Positions 25,631-33,728 of a stretch of DNA of 64,000 bases are shown piece by piece. Position 1 is the stretch's first letter. Each line of letters opens with the position of its first letter. The stretch is taken from NCBI GenBank assembly GCA_046594915.1, contig JBKJRC010000006.1, positions 1-64,000 on the forward strand. Direction: 5' to 3'. The stretch is from Methylotenera_A sp046594915 (GTDB taxonomy: Bacteria > Pseudomonadota > Gammaproteobacteria > Burkholderiales > Methylophilaceae). The notes beneath the pieces are model-generated. The model was given only the letters and a program-made list of their open reading frames with translations, was not told where the DNA came from and made no database searches. The translations under genes and the position numbers were made by a program.

Positions 25631-26917
25631 ATGAGCGCAATTGTAGATATTATCAGTCGTGAGATTTTAGATTCACGCGGCAACCCAACTGTAGAGTGTG
25701 ACGTGTTGTTAGAAAGCGGCGTGATTGGTCGCGCGGCTGTGCCATCTGGCGCATCAACTGGCGCCAAAGAGGCGATGGAATTGCGCGATGGCGACGCGGC
25801 ACGTTATTTAGGTAAAGGCGTATTGCAAGCGGTAGAAAACGTCAATACTGAAATTACCGAAGCGATTATTGGCTTGGATTGCGAAGAGCAAAGTTTTATT
25901 GATAAAACATTAATTGAGCTAGATGGCACAGAAAATAAAGACCGCTTGGGTGCAAATGCATTATTAGCGGTTTCCATGGCGTGCGCGCGTGCCGCAGCAG
26001 AAGAATCGGGATTGCCTTTGTATCGCTATTTAGGCGGCTCTGGCGGCATGCAATTGCCCACACCAATGATGAATATTATCAATGGCGGCGCGCATGCGGA
26101 TAATTCGGTCGATATGCAAGAGTTTATGATTATTCCAGCTGGTTTGCCGACTTTCCGGGAAGCGATGCGTTGCGGTGCAGAAATTTTTCATCAATTAAAG
26201 AAAACATTACACAAAAAAGGTTTGGCAACGACAGTGGGTGATGAAGGTGGGTTTGCGCCTAATTTAGCCAGTAATGAAGATGCGATTAAACTGATTTTAG
26301 AATCTATTTCGGATGCGGGTTATGAGCCAGGTCGCGATGTGTATTTGGGCTTGGATTGCGCCAGTACTGAGTTTTACAAAGACGGAAAATATCATTTGGA
26401 ATCAGAAGGCTTGTCGCTTACTTCTGCACAATTTACCGATTATTTAGCCGCTTGGGTCGATAAATATCCAATTATTTCCATTGAAGATGGCATGGGCGAA
26501 TTTGATTGGGACGGATGGGATATTCTGACCAAACGCCTAAGCAAAACCACGCAACTGGTGGGCGATGACTTATTTGTAACTAACTCTAAAATCTTGCGCG
26601 AAGGAATCAAACGCGGTGTCGCTAACTCGGTATTGATTAAAGTCAATCAAATTGGCACCTTAACCGAAACATTCCAGACTATTGAAATGGCGAAACGTGC
26701 GGGTTATACGGCTGTTGTGTCACATCGTTCTGGCGAAACTGAAGATACGACGATTGCGGATATTTCAGTGGCCACCAATGCCTTGCAAATTAAAACCGGT
26801 TCATTGTGCCGCAGCGAGCGCATTGCGAAATACAACCAATTATTGCGTATTGAAGAAGAGTTGGGCGATGCAACTAGTTATGCAGGTATGGGCGCCTTCT
26901 ACCAATTATTTAAATAA
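25631..26917 (+). CDS. eno: Enolase
   Basis: Enolase interconverts 2-phosphoglycerate and phosphoenolpyruvate and may also be part of an RNA degradosome. The 428-residue protein shows SREILDSRGNPTVECDV, PSGASTGAKEA, VGDEGGFAPN (catalytic Glu), SIEDGMGEFDW (metal), LIKVNQIGTLTET (catalytic Lys) and VSHRSGETEDTTIAD. AGGA precedes the ATG. It is third in the pyrG-kdsA-eno-ftsB run, 48 bp after kdsA. Confidence 0.98.
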   Translation: MSAIVDIISREILDSRGNPTVECDVLLESGVIGRAAVPSGASTGAKEAMELRDGDAARYLGKGVLQAVENVNTEITEAIIGLDCEEQSFIDKTLIELDGTENKDRLGANALLAVSMACARAAAEESGLPLYRYLGGSGGMQLPTPMMNIINGGAHADNSVDMQEFMIIPAGLPTFREAMRCGAEIFHQLKKTLHKKGLATTVGDEGGFAPNLASNEDAIKLILESISDAGYEPGRDVYLGLDCASTEFYKDGKYHLESEGLSLTSAQFTDYLAAWVDKYPIISIEDGMGEFDWDGWDILTKRLSKTTQLVGDDLFVTNSKILREGIKRGVANSVLIKVNQIGTLTETFQTIEMAKRAGYTAVVSHRSGETEDTTIADISVATNALQIKTGSLCRSERIAKYNQLLRIEEELGDATSYAGMGAFYQLFK

Positions 26918-27048
26918 TTCCAAATGCATTCAAGCCAATACGTCGTTACGCCATTGAGTTTATTTACGGCTCACCGTGCTAAATGTACTGTCTTCGTCAA
27001 TGTGCCTAGTCTAGGCTCGACTACAGTTGGAATCGCTAACCAGCAAGC
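26918..27048. other. eno-ftsB spacer with a small palindrome
   Basis: This spacer is less AT-rich than other gaps in the window and includes GCCTAG-T-CTAGGC near 27003-27015. No open frame or T-run is associated. It may be a dispersed intergenic repeat or a transcription pause site. I see no known element in it. Confidence 0.35.
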
Positions 27049-27072
27049 TTGGCGTTTCCACAAGTCATTGTT

Positions 27073-27429
27073 TTGAAAGCTTTAACCTTAATTTTTGTTA
27101 TCTTAATTGCCTTGCTACAGTATCCACTGTGGCTGGGCAAAGGTAGCTGGTTGCGGGTGTGGAATGTTAATCAGCAAATTAACAATCAAAAAGACAAAAA
27201 TAAAGCATTTAAACAGCGTAACGAAACATTGGGTGCAGAAGTGCGCGATTTAAAGCAGGGCAATGCGGCGATTGAAGAGCGTGCGCGCAGTGAACTGGGC
27301 ATGATTAAGCAAGATGAAGTGTTTTATCAGGTGATTGATCAACCGTTACCGACAATTCAACCGAATCAACTGCCCGAAATCGCGCCAGTTAAAGATAACC
27401 AATCTGCACCAGATGCTGACACGCCGTAA
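27073..27429 (+). CDS. ftsB: Cell division protein FtsB
   Basis: FtsB is a bitopic inner-membrane protein of the FtsQLB division complex. The sequence has a short cytoplasmic start, one membrane helix (ALTLIFVILIALLQYPLWLG), a periplasmic coiled coil (QINNQKDKNKAFKQRNETLG), and the conserved end EERARSELGMIKQDEVFYQ. The likely start is TTG at 27073, giving MKALTLIFVILI (118 residues), which aligns with E. coli FtsB. An in-frame TTG at 27049 would add eight residues. Neither has a clear Shine-Dalgarno. It is downstream of eno, its usual place. Confidence 0.92.
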   Translation: MKALTLIFVILIALLQYPLWLGKGSWLRVWNVNQQINNQKDKNKAFKQRNETLGAEVRDLKQGNAAIEERARSELGMIKQDEVFYQVIDQPLPTIQPNQLPEIAPVKDNQSAPDADTP

Positions 27430-27442
27430 CTACCAGTTATAA

Positions 27443-28504
27443 TCACGCATCGTTTAAGGAGTAAGGCAGCGACTTAAAAACGATTGCTGCACCATTCCAA
27501 AAAATATTTCCTGCTTGTTTCGCTTCAATGCGCAACTCGACTAGCGCGTCAAATCCAGCCGTTAAATTAGGCGCCACCCTGACTATTTGACCAACTTCAT
27601 TATGTAAAGCATCCAGTATTTTATCGCCTTCAACTGGCGCGGTGTTAGATGCAATGCTGGCTAAATAAGTACGACGTTTCACTGTGCCCAAATAGTGCGT
27701 GCGCGCAATAATTTCCTGCCCGGTATAACAGCCTTTTTTAAAGTTAATACCATTTAAAATATCTAAATTCAGCATCTGCGGCACAAACTGTTCTTGCGTT
27801 TTTGGCAATACATCTGGAATGCCGCTTTGAATGTCCAGCCAATCCCAGCAAGGCTTGCCGACCAGTTGGCAATTAGCTTTAAGTGCATCAAACAAGATGG
27901 GCGCGTTAGTACTATCTGTGAAGATTTGAAAGCGATCATGGCCAACAATGGTAGGCAGTTTTAAAATGGCGCCATTATCCAGGCTGATTAATTCGTAATC
28001 CTGCGTGGGAATTTGATTGAAAAAAGGGGTTAAGTAGGCAGCAGAATTCGGACCATTTAAGCCGAATTTAATAATGGTTTCTGATACATCTTTGATTTCT
28101 ACTTTGCTGCGCATTACGTACATTTTCAGCCGTTTCATTATCGGCTCTAGCAATGCACGATTAAACTGCAGATGCAAGTGATCATAATGTGCGAAGCCTA
28201 AAAACAACGCCAGCAAGCGTCCTTTTTGCGTGCAATAACCTGTGTAATGTGCGATATTGCTGTTAAGCAGAAATTTCACGTCGTTGGTCACCTGGCCTTG
28301 CAAAAAATTAATCGCATCCGTGCCGCCAATTTCTAATAAACCAAGATGTGATAAGTCGCATAAGGTATTTACGCTGTTTGTGGCGGAAATTTCGCTTTGT
28401 AAATTCTCAGCATTATGCGCATTAACGTAGTGACTGACTGCGCCATCCGCAATCACTGCACCATATTCTGCTGCTAATCTTAATTGCCATTCTGATGCCA
28501 TCAT
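27443..28504 (-). CDS. ygfZ: Folate-binding Fe-S cluster repair protein YgfZ
   Basis: YgfZ is a GcvT-like, tetrahydrofolate-dependent protein needed for the upkeep of some iron-sulphur enzymes. The 353-residue protein has the family signature KKGCYTGQEIIARTHYLG, whose cysteine is essential in E. coli, and an N-terminal GcvT-like part (LCDLSHLGLLEIGGTDAINF, LQGQVTNDV). Two adjacent ATGs at the start make the first residue ambiguous. It is convergent with ftsB and divergent from the ygfX-like gene, with about 35 bp between starts. Confidence 0.94.
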   Translation of the reverse strand: MMASEWQLRLAAEYGAVIADGAVSHYVNAHNAENLQSEISATNSVNTLCDLSHLGLLEIGGTDAINFLQGQVTNDVKFLLNSNIAHYTGYCTQKGRLLALFLGFAHYDHLHLQFNRALLEPIMKRLKMYVMRSKVEIKDVSETIIKFGLNGPNSAAYLTPFFNQIPTQDYELISLDNGAILKLPTIVGHDRFQIFTDSTNAPILFDALKANCQLVGKPCWDWLDIQSGIPDVLPKTQEQFVPQMLNLDILNGINFKKGCYTGQEIIARTHYLGTVKRRTYLASIASNTAPVEGDKILDALHNEVGQIVRVAPNLTAGFDALVELRIEAKQAGNIFWNGAAIVFKSLPYSLNDA

Positions 28505-28539
28505 GCGATTATTTGCCTTGTCTATTTTGTGTGATTTGA

Positions 28540-29034
28540 ATGAAAACGTTTTTTACAAAACCGCTATTTATAAAACCGCTATTTATAAAACCAATAGTCA
28601 TCCAGCTTTTGCCCTCACCGCTATTATTGGGGTTATTGCTTGCAGTTGCAACCATCAGCAGTTTAGTTTTGCTGCTAATTGCGATCGATTTGTGGATTAA
28701 GTTAACACTTTTTTTGTTGATAATTTTGTCGACTGGCTATTTTATTGCGCGCGATGCCTTGTTGATGTTGCCTTGGTCGTGGCAAAGCGTTGTGGTGGAC
28801 AGCAAAGGAGTGCTAACAATTACCAATAAGCGGCAACAATTGGTCGGCCCGTCATTGTCCGCTGCTACTTTTGTACATCAATATTTAACAGTTTTAAATG
28901 TCAAGCCAGCAGGTTTTAAGTCAGATTTTAGGTTGGTACTGCCGCCTGTCATATTACTTGGCAATAGGTCCAACCAAGACGAAGTTAGGCGATTACGCGT
29001 ATGGCTGCGATTACACAAAAACAAAGCCGATTAA
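28540..29034 (+). CDS. YgfX-like (CptA) two-helix membrane protein
   Basis: This 164-residue product has two membrane helices close together (about residues 26-47 and 51-68) followed by a small soluble domain. The end (LGNRSNQDEVRRLRVWLR) and the middle (LPWSWQSVVVDSKGVLTI) resemble E. coli YgfX. YgfX is a membrane protein studied as a toxin-like partner of SdhE/YgfY. In E. coli ygfX and sdhE lie divergent from ygfZ. Here the gene is likewise divergent from ygfZ, which supports the call, but no sdhE-like gene is seen. Its N-terminus contains a duplicated KPLFI unit. Confidence 0.7.
   Translation: MKTFFTKPLFIKPLFIKPIVIQLLPSPLLLGLLLAVATISSLVLLLIAIDLWIKLTLFLLIILSTGYFIARDALLMLPWSWQSVVVDSKGVLTITNKRQQLVGPSLSAATFVHQYLTVLNVKPAGFKSDFRLVLPPVILLGNRSNQDEVRRLRVWLRLHKNKAD
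28557..28586 (+). repeat. Perfect 15-bp tandem duplication in the ygfX-like gene
   Basis: AAAACCGCTATTTAT is present at 28557-28571 and 28572-28586, with a partial third copy after it. It encodes the repeated KPLFI of the protein N-terminus. Confidence 0.92.
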
Positions 29035-29061
29035 TGGTTGACTACAGCGTCCGCATACAGT

Positions 29062-30066
29062 TTAACTAGCCGCGATTGAAGGCTTACGCTTTTTTCTGAT
29101 GGGCCAATATTTCCACAAACTCTTAACTTCTTTAATCGGATGTTTAGGCAGATAAGCCGCTAAAAACAACAATCCAGCGATGCCGGCTAAAATCCATTGC
29201 AACTCGAATTTAGCTTTATCGCGCCGGGCAGGCGGTTGTTTTTTCATGGCAGATAAAACCGCTTGTACGCTACTACCATTGACATATTGGGCGTTGATTT
29301 CTTTGCTCATCGATTGTAAATATTTTTCATCGAGCTTGGATAAAAAGCGATCATTATCACCGCTGGCAACGCTATCGTTACGCGTGCCGATATTCGCTTC
29401 TGAAATTTGTGCAATGCCAGGCTGCATGGCAAAACTCTCATTCGCCCAGTAACCAATAATCTGATTATTCTCATCTAATTTGGGTATTGCTGTACCTTTT
29501 TCGCTGCCAATACCGACAAATAACCAGTCTTTAGCGCCCTGAAAACCGGTTAAATCACGCGTATTAAACACATGTAACGCAGGCGTTTCTTCGCCATCGG
29601 TTAAATACACCACTTGTGCTACTTCTGGAAAGCTGCGAATTAATTTAGCCAGCGTCGCCATGCTTTCGCGAATGCGACTGTTACCAGACCAAGCTGTGCG
29701 CCAATCCAGGTGGTCAATGGTATCTTCAATGGCAGCAAAATTTTCGCACACTTCAATTGGCGTATACAAAGCTGCCACACTGACACCTGCAAATAAAGCA
29801 ATACCTACCTGTGTGCCGCACGGCATTTCGCCAACCAGGCGGTGCAGCAAATACTGTTGATATTGCATGCGGGTGACGGTTTTACCATTAATGCTTTCAT
29901 CCGGCACGTTCATGCTTTGCGAAATATCCGCCACTAACAAATAGCTGTAGATATCACGTTTAATTGGCACAGTTGGCTTAAATAATGCGATAACAAGCAA
30001 TACCAGTGCGATGGTCAGCAAAGTGATATCTCTGCGATGGCGAAAGTAGTTAGCAATTTTTTTCAT
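29062..30066 (-). CDS. mxaL: vWA-domain protein MxaL
   Basis: MxaL is one of the accessory proteins needed in methylotrophs for a calcium-loaded active methanol dehydrogenase. The 334-residue protein has an N-terminal membrane helix (about 15-30), a von Willebrand A domain with a DISQS metal site (residues 47-51), TDGEE, and a C-terminal helix near residue 300. Two cysteines (MPCGTQ and IEVCEN) are shared with the paralogue at 34894-35850. It is last of the six minus-strand genes matching the order mxaR-S-A-C-K-L. The call rests on this order. It ends 27 bp from the convergent ygfX-like gene. Confidence 0.82.
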   Translation of the reverse strand: MKKIANYFRHRRDITLLTIALVLLVIALFKPTVPIKRDIYSYLLVADISQSMNVPDESINGKTVTRMQYQQYLLHRLVGEMPCGTQVGIALFAGVSVAALYTPIEVCENFAAIEDTIDHLDWRTAWSGNSRIRESMATLAKLIRSFPEVAQVVYLTDGEETPALHVFNTRDLTGFQGAKDWLFVGIGSEKGTAIPKLDENNQIIGYWANESFAMQPGIAQISEANIGTRNDSVASGDNDRFLSKLDEKYLQSMSKEINAQYVNGSSVQAVLSAMKKQPPARRDKAKFELQWILAGIAGLLFLAAYLPKHPIKEVKSLWKYWPIRKKRKPSIAAS

Positions 30067-30094
30067 GATAATTTAGTGTTAACTCAAAACTTAA

Positions 30095-30646
30095 TTAAGG
30101 CAAGCCAACCGGAATATTGCCCATAATCAAACCTGGCGTATCGGATTCGCCGACACCTGGCGTTGGCGTGCCTGGCAGCATCGTGAGCAGTCGATCTAGA
30201 TTATGACGCGCATCCCAATGGCTATTATCATTTTTAAGCGACGAAACATAGGCCGATTTGGCTTGGCGCAACAAATACTCCGCTTCATCGCGCACCTTGT
30301 TATTGGTGCCGTTAATGGCTAAACCACGCAGAAAAAACATATTGCCGATATTGTAATTAATCGCTGATTTCTGGCTGGCATCTGCTTTTGGTAAGATTTG
30401 GGTAAATAGTAAAGTCGCTTCTTTATAGCGCTCTTTTTTGGCCAGATACAGTGCGGTTGCAAATCTTGCTTCAAAGCTTTGCTTATCTGTTGCTGGCGTT
30501 TTGCCAACACTGACGGCGCTGTTAAAAGCATCAATCTGGCGAATACGATTAAACGTATACAGGCTTGTAGCCAGGCAGATTAAACTTAAAAAAACTAAAA
30601 ACCAAGTGAGTTTTTTAACGGTGAATAAAGATTGAATATTGGACAT
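30095..30646 (-). CDS. mxaK: MxaK-like TPR-containing membrane protein
   Basis: This 183-residue protein has an N-terminal membrane helix (LTWFLVFLSLICLATSLYTF) and a helical TPR-like part: FEARFATALYLAKKERYKEA, then YNIGNMFFLRGLA and KNDNSHWDARHNLDRLL. It sits between mxaC and mxaL, exactly where MxaK is expected. MxaK is known to be required for calcium incorporation into methanol dehydrogenase in Methylorubrum. Sequence alone would support only a TPR-like membrane protein. The name comes from gene order. Confidence 0.78.
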   Translation of the reverse strand: MSNIQSLFTVKKLTWFLVFLSLICLATSLYTFNRIRQIDAFNSAVSVGKTPATDKQSFEARFATALYLAKKERYKEATLLFTQILPKADASQKSAINYNIGNMFFLRGLAINGTNNKVRDEAEYLLRQAKSAYVSSLKNDNSHWDARHNLDRLLTMLPGTPTPGVGESDTPGLIMGNIPVGLP

Positions 30647-30740
30647 TATGCTAGCCTCAATTGTATTAATTTTGCTACGATTTAACTTATTACTATTTAT
30701 TTATGCTGCTATTTATTGTTGGTCTAATTTGAGCCAGCTT

Positions 30741-31745
30741 TTAATTTCGCCAAGTATTAATTTCTAAGTATTTTACGCCCAGCAATAACGCAATCATCAC
30801 TGCTGCAATCATAAAACATACACTGGAAAAATCTTTACCAGGGATTTTTTCCAAATACTTAATCGGTTTCTTTTCTTTGCGATTAATGTCATCAATCGCC
30901 AGTTGCAAGGTTTTTGGATTCTCTGCTTCATAGGCGACAAACGGCGTTTTAAAGGTTTTAAAAAATTCGTGCAATTCAATTTCTGATGGCAGGGCTTGAT
31001 TTTCCTGCGGTTTGTAATTCTCATCGAAAATACTGATGCCACCTGGTTGGCGCAACACAATCCAATACAAACTCAATTGCATGCGATCAAACCAATCTTT
31101 GATTTTTTGCTGTGTGTTGGCATCAATACGCCCAGCGCCATCTGATAGCAATATCACCGCACGCGAGCCGGAATCCGGCACTTTATCAAATAGCCCAGCA
31201 GCAGAGGTTAGCCCGCTGCCGATATTGGTTTGAAATAGTGCATTGCCAGCAGTGGCGCGAACCGCAGCCACAATCGCTTCTTTATTCTGCGTCAGCGGCA
31301 ACACGTACATGGCAGAATTGCTAAAGGTAATCATGCCCAACATATCATTTTGCCTCGATTGCACAAACTGGGTAATTAAGCGGCTGGCGGCTGCCGATTT
31401 GGTTTCGCCAATAATGCCACCAGCGGTGCCACCCAGACCAACATTAGCACCGCCCGAAAAAGCATCGTCCATACTGGCACTGCGATCCAAAACCAGTGTG
31501 ATTTGCGCACCAACACCAATGCGTTCTACCAATTGCTGATTGCTGTGCGGCGCGCTGATGCCAACAATAATAAAGGTTAAAATCAACACGGCTAATATTT
31601 TTAAAATAAGCCCGATCAAGTCAGAAAGCGGGTCGGCTGGCAGCATATCCAGCCACGAATAGCTTTTGCTGTGCGCGCGCTGAAACACCAGTGGCAATAA
31701 CGCTAAAGGCAACAACCACAACAGCCAAGGATTCGAAAATGACAT
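30741..31745 (-). CDS. mxaC: vWA-domain protein MxaC
   Basis: This 334-residue protein begins with the BatA-type start (FSNPWLLWLLPLALLPLVF), has a second helix at about 42-62, a vWA domain with a perfect metal site LVLDRSASMDD (residues 84-94), LLSDGAGR, and a membrane helix near the C-terminus. Its start lies 3 bp after the mxaA stop, which suggests translational coupling. The arrangement in mxaRSACKL identifies it as MxaC, whose exact part in methanol dehydrogenase maturation is unclear. The mxaC-mxaK gap is 94 bp and has no obvious terminator. Confidence 0.82.
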   Translation of the reverse strand: MSFSNPWLLWLLPLALLPLVFQRAHSKSYSWLDMLPADPLSDLIGLILKILAVLILTFIIVGISAPHSNQQLVERIGVGAQITLVLDRSASMDDAFSGGANVGLGGTAGGIIGETKSAAASRLITQFVQSRQNDMLGMITFSNSAMYVLPLTQNKEAIVAAVRATAGNALFQTNIGSGLTSAAGLFDKVPDSGSRAVILLSDGAGRIDANTQQKIKDWFDRMQLSLYWIVLRQPGGISIFDENYKPQENQALPSEIELHEFFKTFKTPFVAYEAENPKTLQLAIDDINRKEKKPIKYLEKIPGKDFSSVCFMIAAVMIALLLGVKYLEINTWRN

Positions 31746-31748
31746 GCG

Positions 31749-32741
31749 TTAACCCTTATTTGCGTTAAGCGCATCGGGTATCAAACCACGTTCGCAATCG
31801 CGACAACGCCGACAAAATTGCGCCAGCCATTTGATTGGCTCATTACCAATCGTATGCCTTGCATTTGGCTCAAAAAATACCTGGCGTGATAAAGCAAAAA
31901 ACTGCTCGATTTCTGACTGAATATGGGTAAAAGCCGGTTTTCTTGCAAAAAACTGCTCTAGATTGCCGCTGAATACACTTAGACCAGCGGTTGAATTGAG
32001 CGATTGATGCATGCTGCTGACCGCGCGCTGCAAGCCTTGTGGCGTGTTGGGCGATTTGCGGATAACGCGATAGGTTTTTGCAAATGGTCCGCCCATTTTG
32101 GGTAACCAGGCATGTTTACCCAGCATGTATAACAAGCCTAGAAAACTTAACCCTAAAATAGTGAGTAAAACTTTAAGGCGTTGTTTTTCATCACTATTAT
32201 CCAATAAAAGTGGGCCACGATAGCCAGACATATTCGACTCTATTTTGACGGCACCAAAAATAGACAGTGGCGAAATCGCAAAATCCCAGCTTGGGATGCG
32301 ATATTTCACCACTTGTTTAGATTTTGTATTGATAATACGTAAATATTCAGCAGGCAGCGCACCATTTTTTGCCACTACGTTATTGGTAAATACTTGATAA
32401 CTCAAGGTTAAATCGTGCTCAACTGAATTGTCGCCATCTTTTTTAACATGCTTGATATCACTTAAATCAATACCGACCAATTGCCCTTTATAACGTCTTT
32501 CGTAACCAATAATTGGCAACGATTCGTCAATTAATTGGTAGGGTTTTTTAATATCGAGTGAGATATGGCGCGTTAAAATATCGCCCACGGTGTAGCCCAC
32601 AGTCCGCTCAGGTTCTTGCAGTTTTATGCTGACAATGCCTTCTTTAATATCAGGCAACGTTTCATATTCCAGCGCGCCTGCTTGCATTACGCTAACGCAT
32701 AACATAAATGCCAACAGCCATTGACTCATTAGTTTATTCAT
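31749..32741 (-). CDS. mxaA: MxaA-like methanol dehydrogenase accessory protein
   Basis: MxaA is needed for calcium insertion into methanol dehydrogenase. The chosen start at 32741 gives a 330-residue protein with a signal peptide (MNKLMSQWLLAFMLCVSVMQ), a periplasmic domain of about 160 residues with the stretch ERTVGYTVGDILTRH, a membrane helix near residue 200 (LKVLLTILGLSFLGLLYML), and a cytoplasmic C-terminal part with CRRCRDCERG. The frame also opens at 32762, at the edge of a tandem repeat, but lacks a ribosome site. A three-cysteine cluster near the C-terminus is notable. It lies between mxaS and mxaC. Confidence 0.78.
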   Translation of the reverse strand: MNKLMSQWLLAFMLCVSVMQAGALEYETLPDIKEGIVSIKLQEPERTVGYTVGDILTRHISLDIKKPYQLIDESLPIIGYERRYKGQLVGIDLSDIKHVKKDGDNSVEHDLTLSYQVFTNNVVAKNGALPAEYLRIINTKSKQVVKYRIPSWDFAISPLSIFGAVKIESNMSGYRGPLLLDNSDEKQRLKVLLTILGLSFLGLLYMLGKHAWLPKMGGPFAKTYRVIRKSPNTPQGLQRAVSSMHQSLNSTAGLSVFSGNLEQFFARKPAFTHIQSEIEQFFALSRQVFFEPNARHTIGNEPIKWLAQFCRRCRDCERGLIPDALNANKG

Positions 32742-32761
32742 AAAATTGTACTTAAAAGACA

Positions 32762-32797
32762 TATTTAAAAAGGCATACTTATTTAAAAAGGCATACT
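32762..32797 (-). repeat. Perfect 18-bp tandem duplication between mxaS and mxaA
   Basis: TATTTAAAAAGGCATACT is present at 32762-32779 and repeated at 32780-32797, directly upstream of mxaA. It lengthens the mxaS-mxaA spacer and ends at a potential alternative ATG. Confidence 0.93.
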
Positions 32798-32821
32798 TAA
32801 AAGGTTAGGATAAAATTTTAG

Positions 32822-33685
32822 TTAAGCGGCAACAAATTGATGGAAATATTCGGTTAACTTATCGGCGTCAAAATCGCCTTCCACATAAAAAGGCGGCATA
32901 TCAAATTGCATAAACAGTTTGTAAATCGCTTCGCGGCGCGCTTCGAAAGAGGCGACGATTTTGTCTCGATAATTTTTACGCAAAAATAAGGTGCGTTTTG
33001 CGCCTGATTCCGGGTCGGTGACTGCGGTAATGCCAAACTCAGGCAGATTTTTATATTCATCCGCATCCCACAAAACCACGGGCACAATATGATGACGCAA
33101 TAAATTAGCCAGCGATTCCTCTAACTCTTTTAATGGCATATGGAAATCAGAAATCAAAAATACCAAAGAGCGTTCGCGCGGCAAATAACGCCATACATCC
33201 GCAATGCCGCTGCCAGAAACGTGCTCTGGATGATGTTCTTTTAAGCGTTCTGCCAACTCAATCGCGCGCTGCGATTTAAATGAAGCGGTACTAATCCAGT
33301 CTTCGCGCACGATTTCATCAAAACCGACAAAACCGAATGGGTCAGAATTTCTAGTTGCAGAACGCGCTATTGATTCGGCAATATCAGCCGCTTTACGAAT
33401 TTTGCGCTCTTTGGCGCCAAAGTTCATACTGCCCGATAAATCGCAAATCACAAAAACCGGCGTTGCACTTTTTTGATTGAACAGGCGCACATAGACTTGT
33501 TCCATTGGGTCGCGAATGGTTTGGCGCAAATCGATGCGGCGCGGATCGGGGTAACTGATTAATGAAGTGTGCCCAATAAATTCCATCCCCATGCCGCGTT
33601 GCGTGCTGGCGTGACGGCCCGGATGACGACCTCGGTTGCGCCAGCCGATGTGGTAGCTAAATTCTTTGATGTTTTCAATGGACAT
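32822..33685 (-). CDS. mxaS: DUF58-family protein MxaS
   Basis: This 287-residue DUF58 protein has the family marks: RNRGRHPGRHASTQRGMGMEF near the start and a vWA-like core with FVICDLSGSMNFG. Other conserved parts are KAADIAESIARSATRNSDPF and LVFLISDFHMPL. DUF58 proteins accompany MoxR ATPases; in mxa clusters this gene is mxaS. It has no membrane helix, unlike many DUF58 proteins, so it is probably cytoplasmic. It follows mxaR by 43 bp. Confidence 0.85.
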   Translation of the reverse strand: MSIENIKEFSYHIGWRNRGRHPGRHASTQRGMGMEFIGHTSLISYPDPRRIDLRQTIRDPMEQVYVRLFNQKSATPVFVICDLSGSMNFGAKERKIRKAADIAESIARSATRNSDPFGFVGFDEIVREDWISTASFKSQRAIELAERLKEHHPEHVSGSGIADVWRYLPRERSLVFLISDFHMPLKELEESLANLLRHHIVPVVLWDADEYKNLPEFGITAVTDPESGAKRTLFLRKNYRDKIVASFEARREAIYKLFMQFDMPPFYVEGDFDADKLTEYFHQFVAA

Positions 33686-33728
33686 TGATCATAATCGCTA
33701 TGCGTGAATGTGGTTTACAAAGGGCTTA

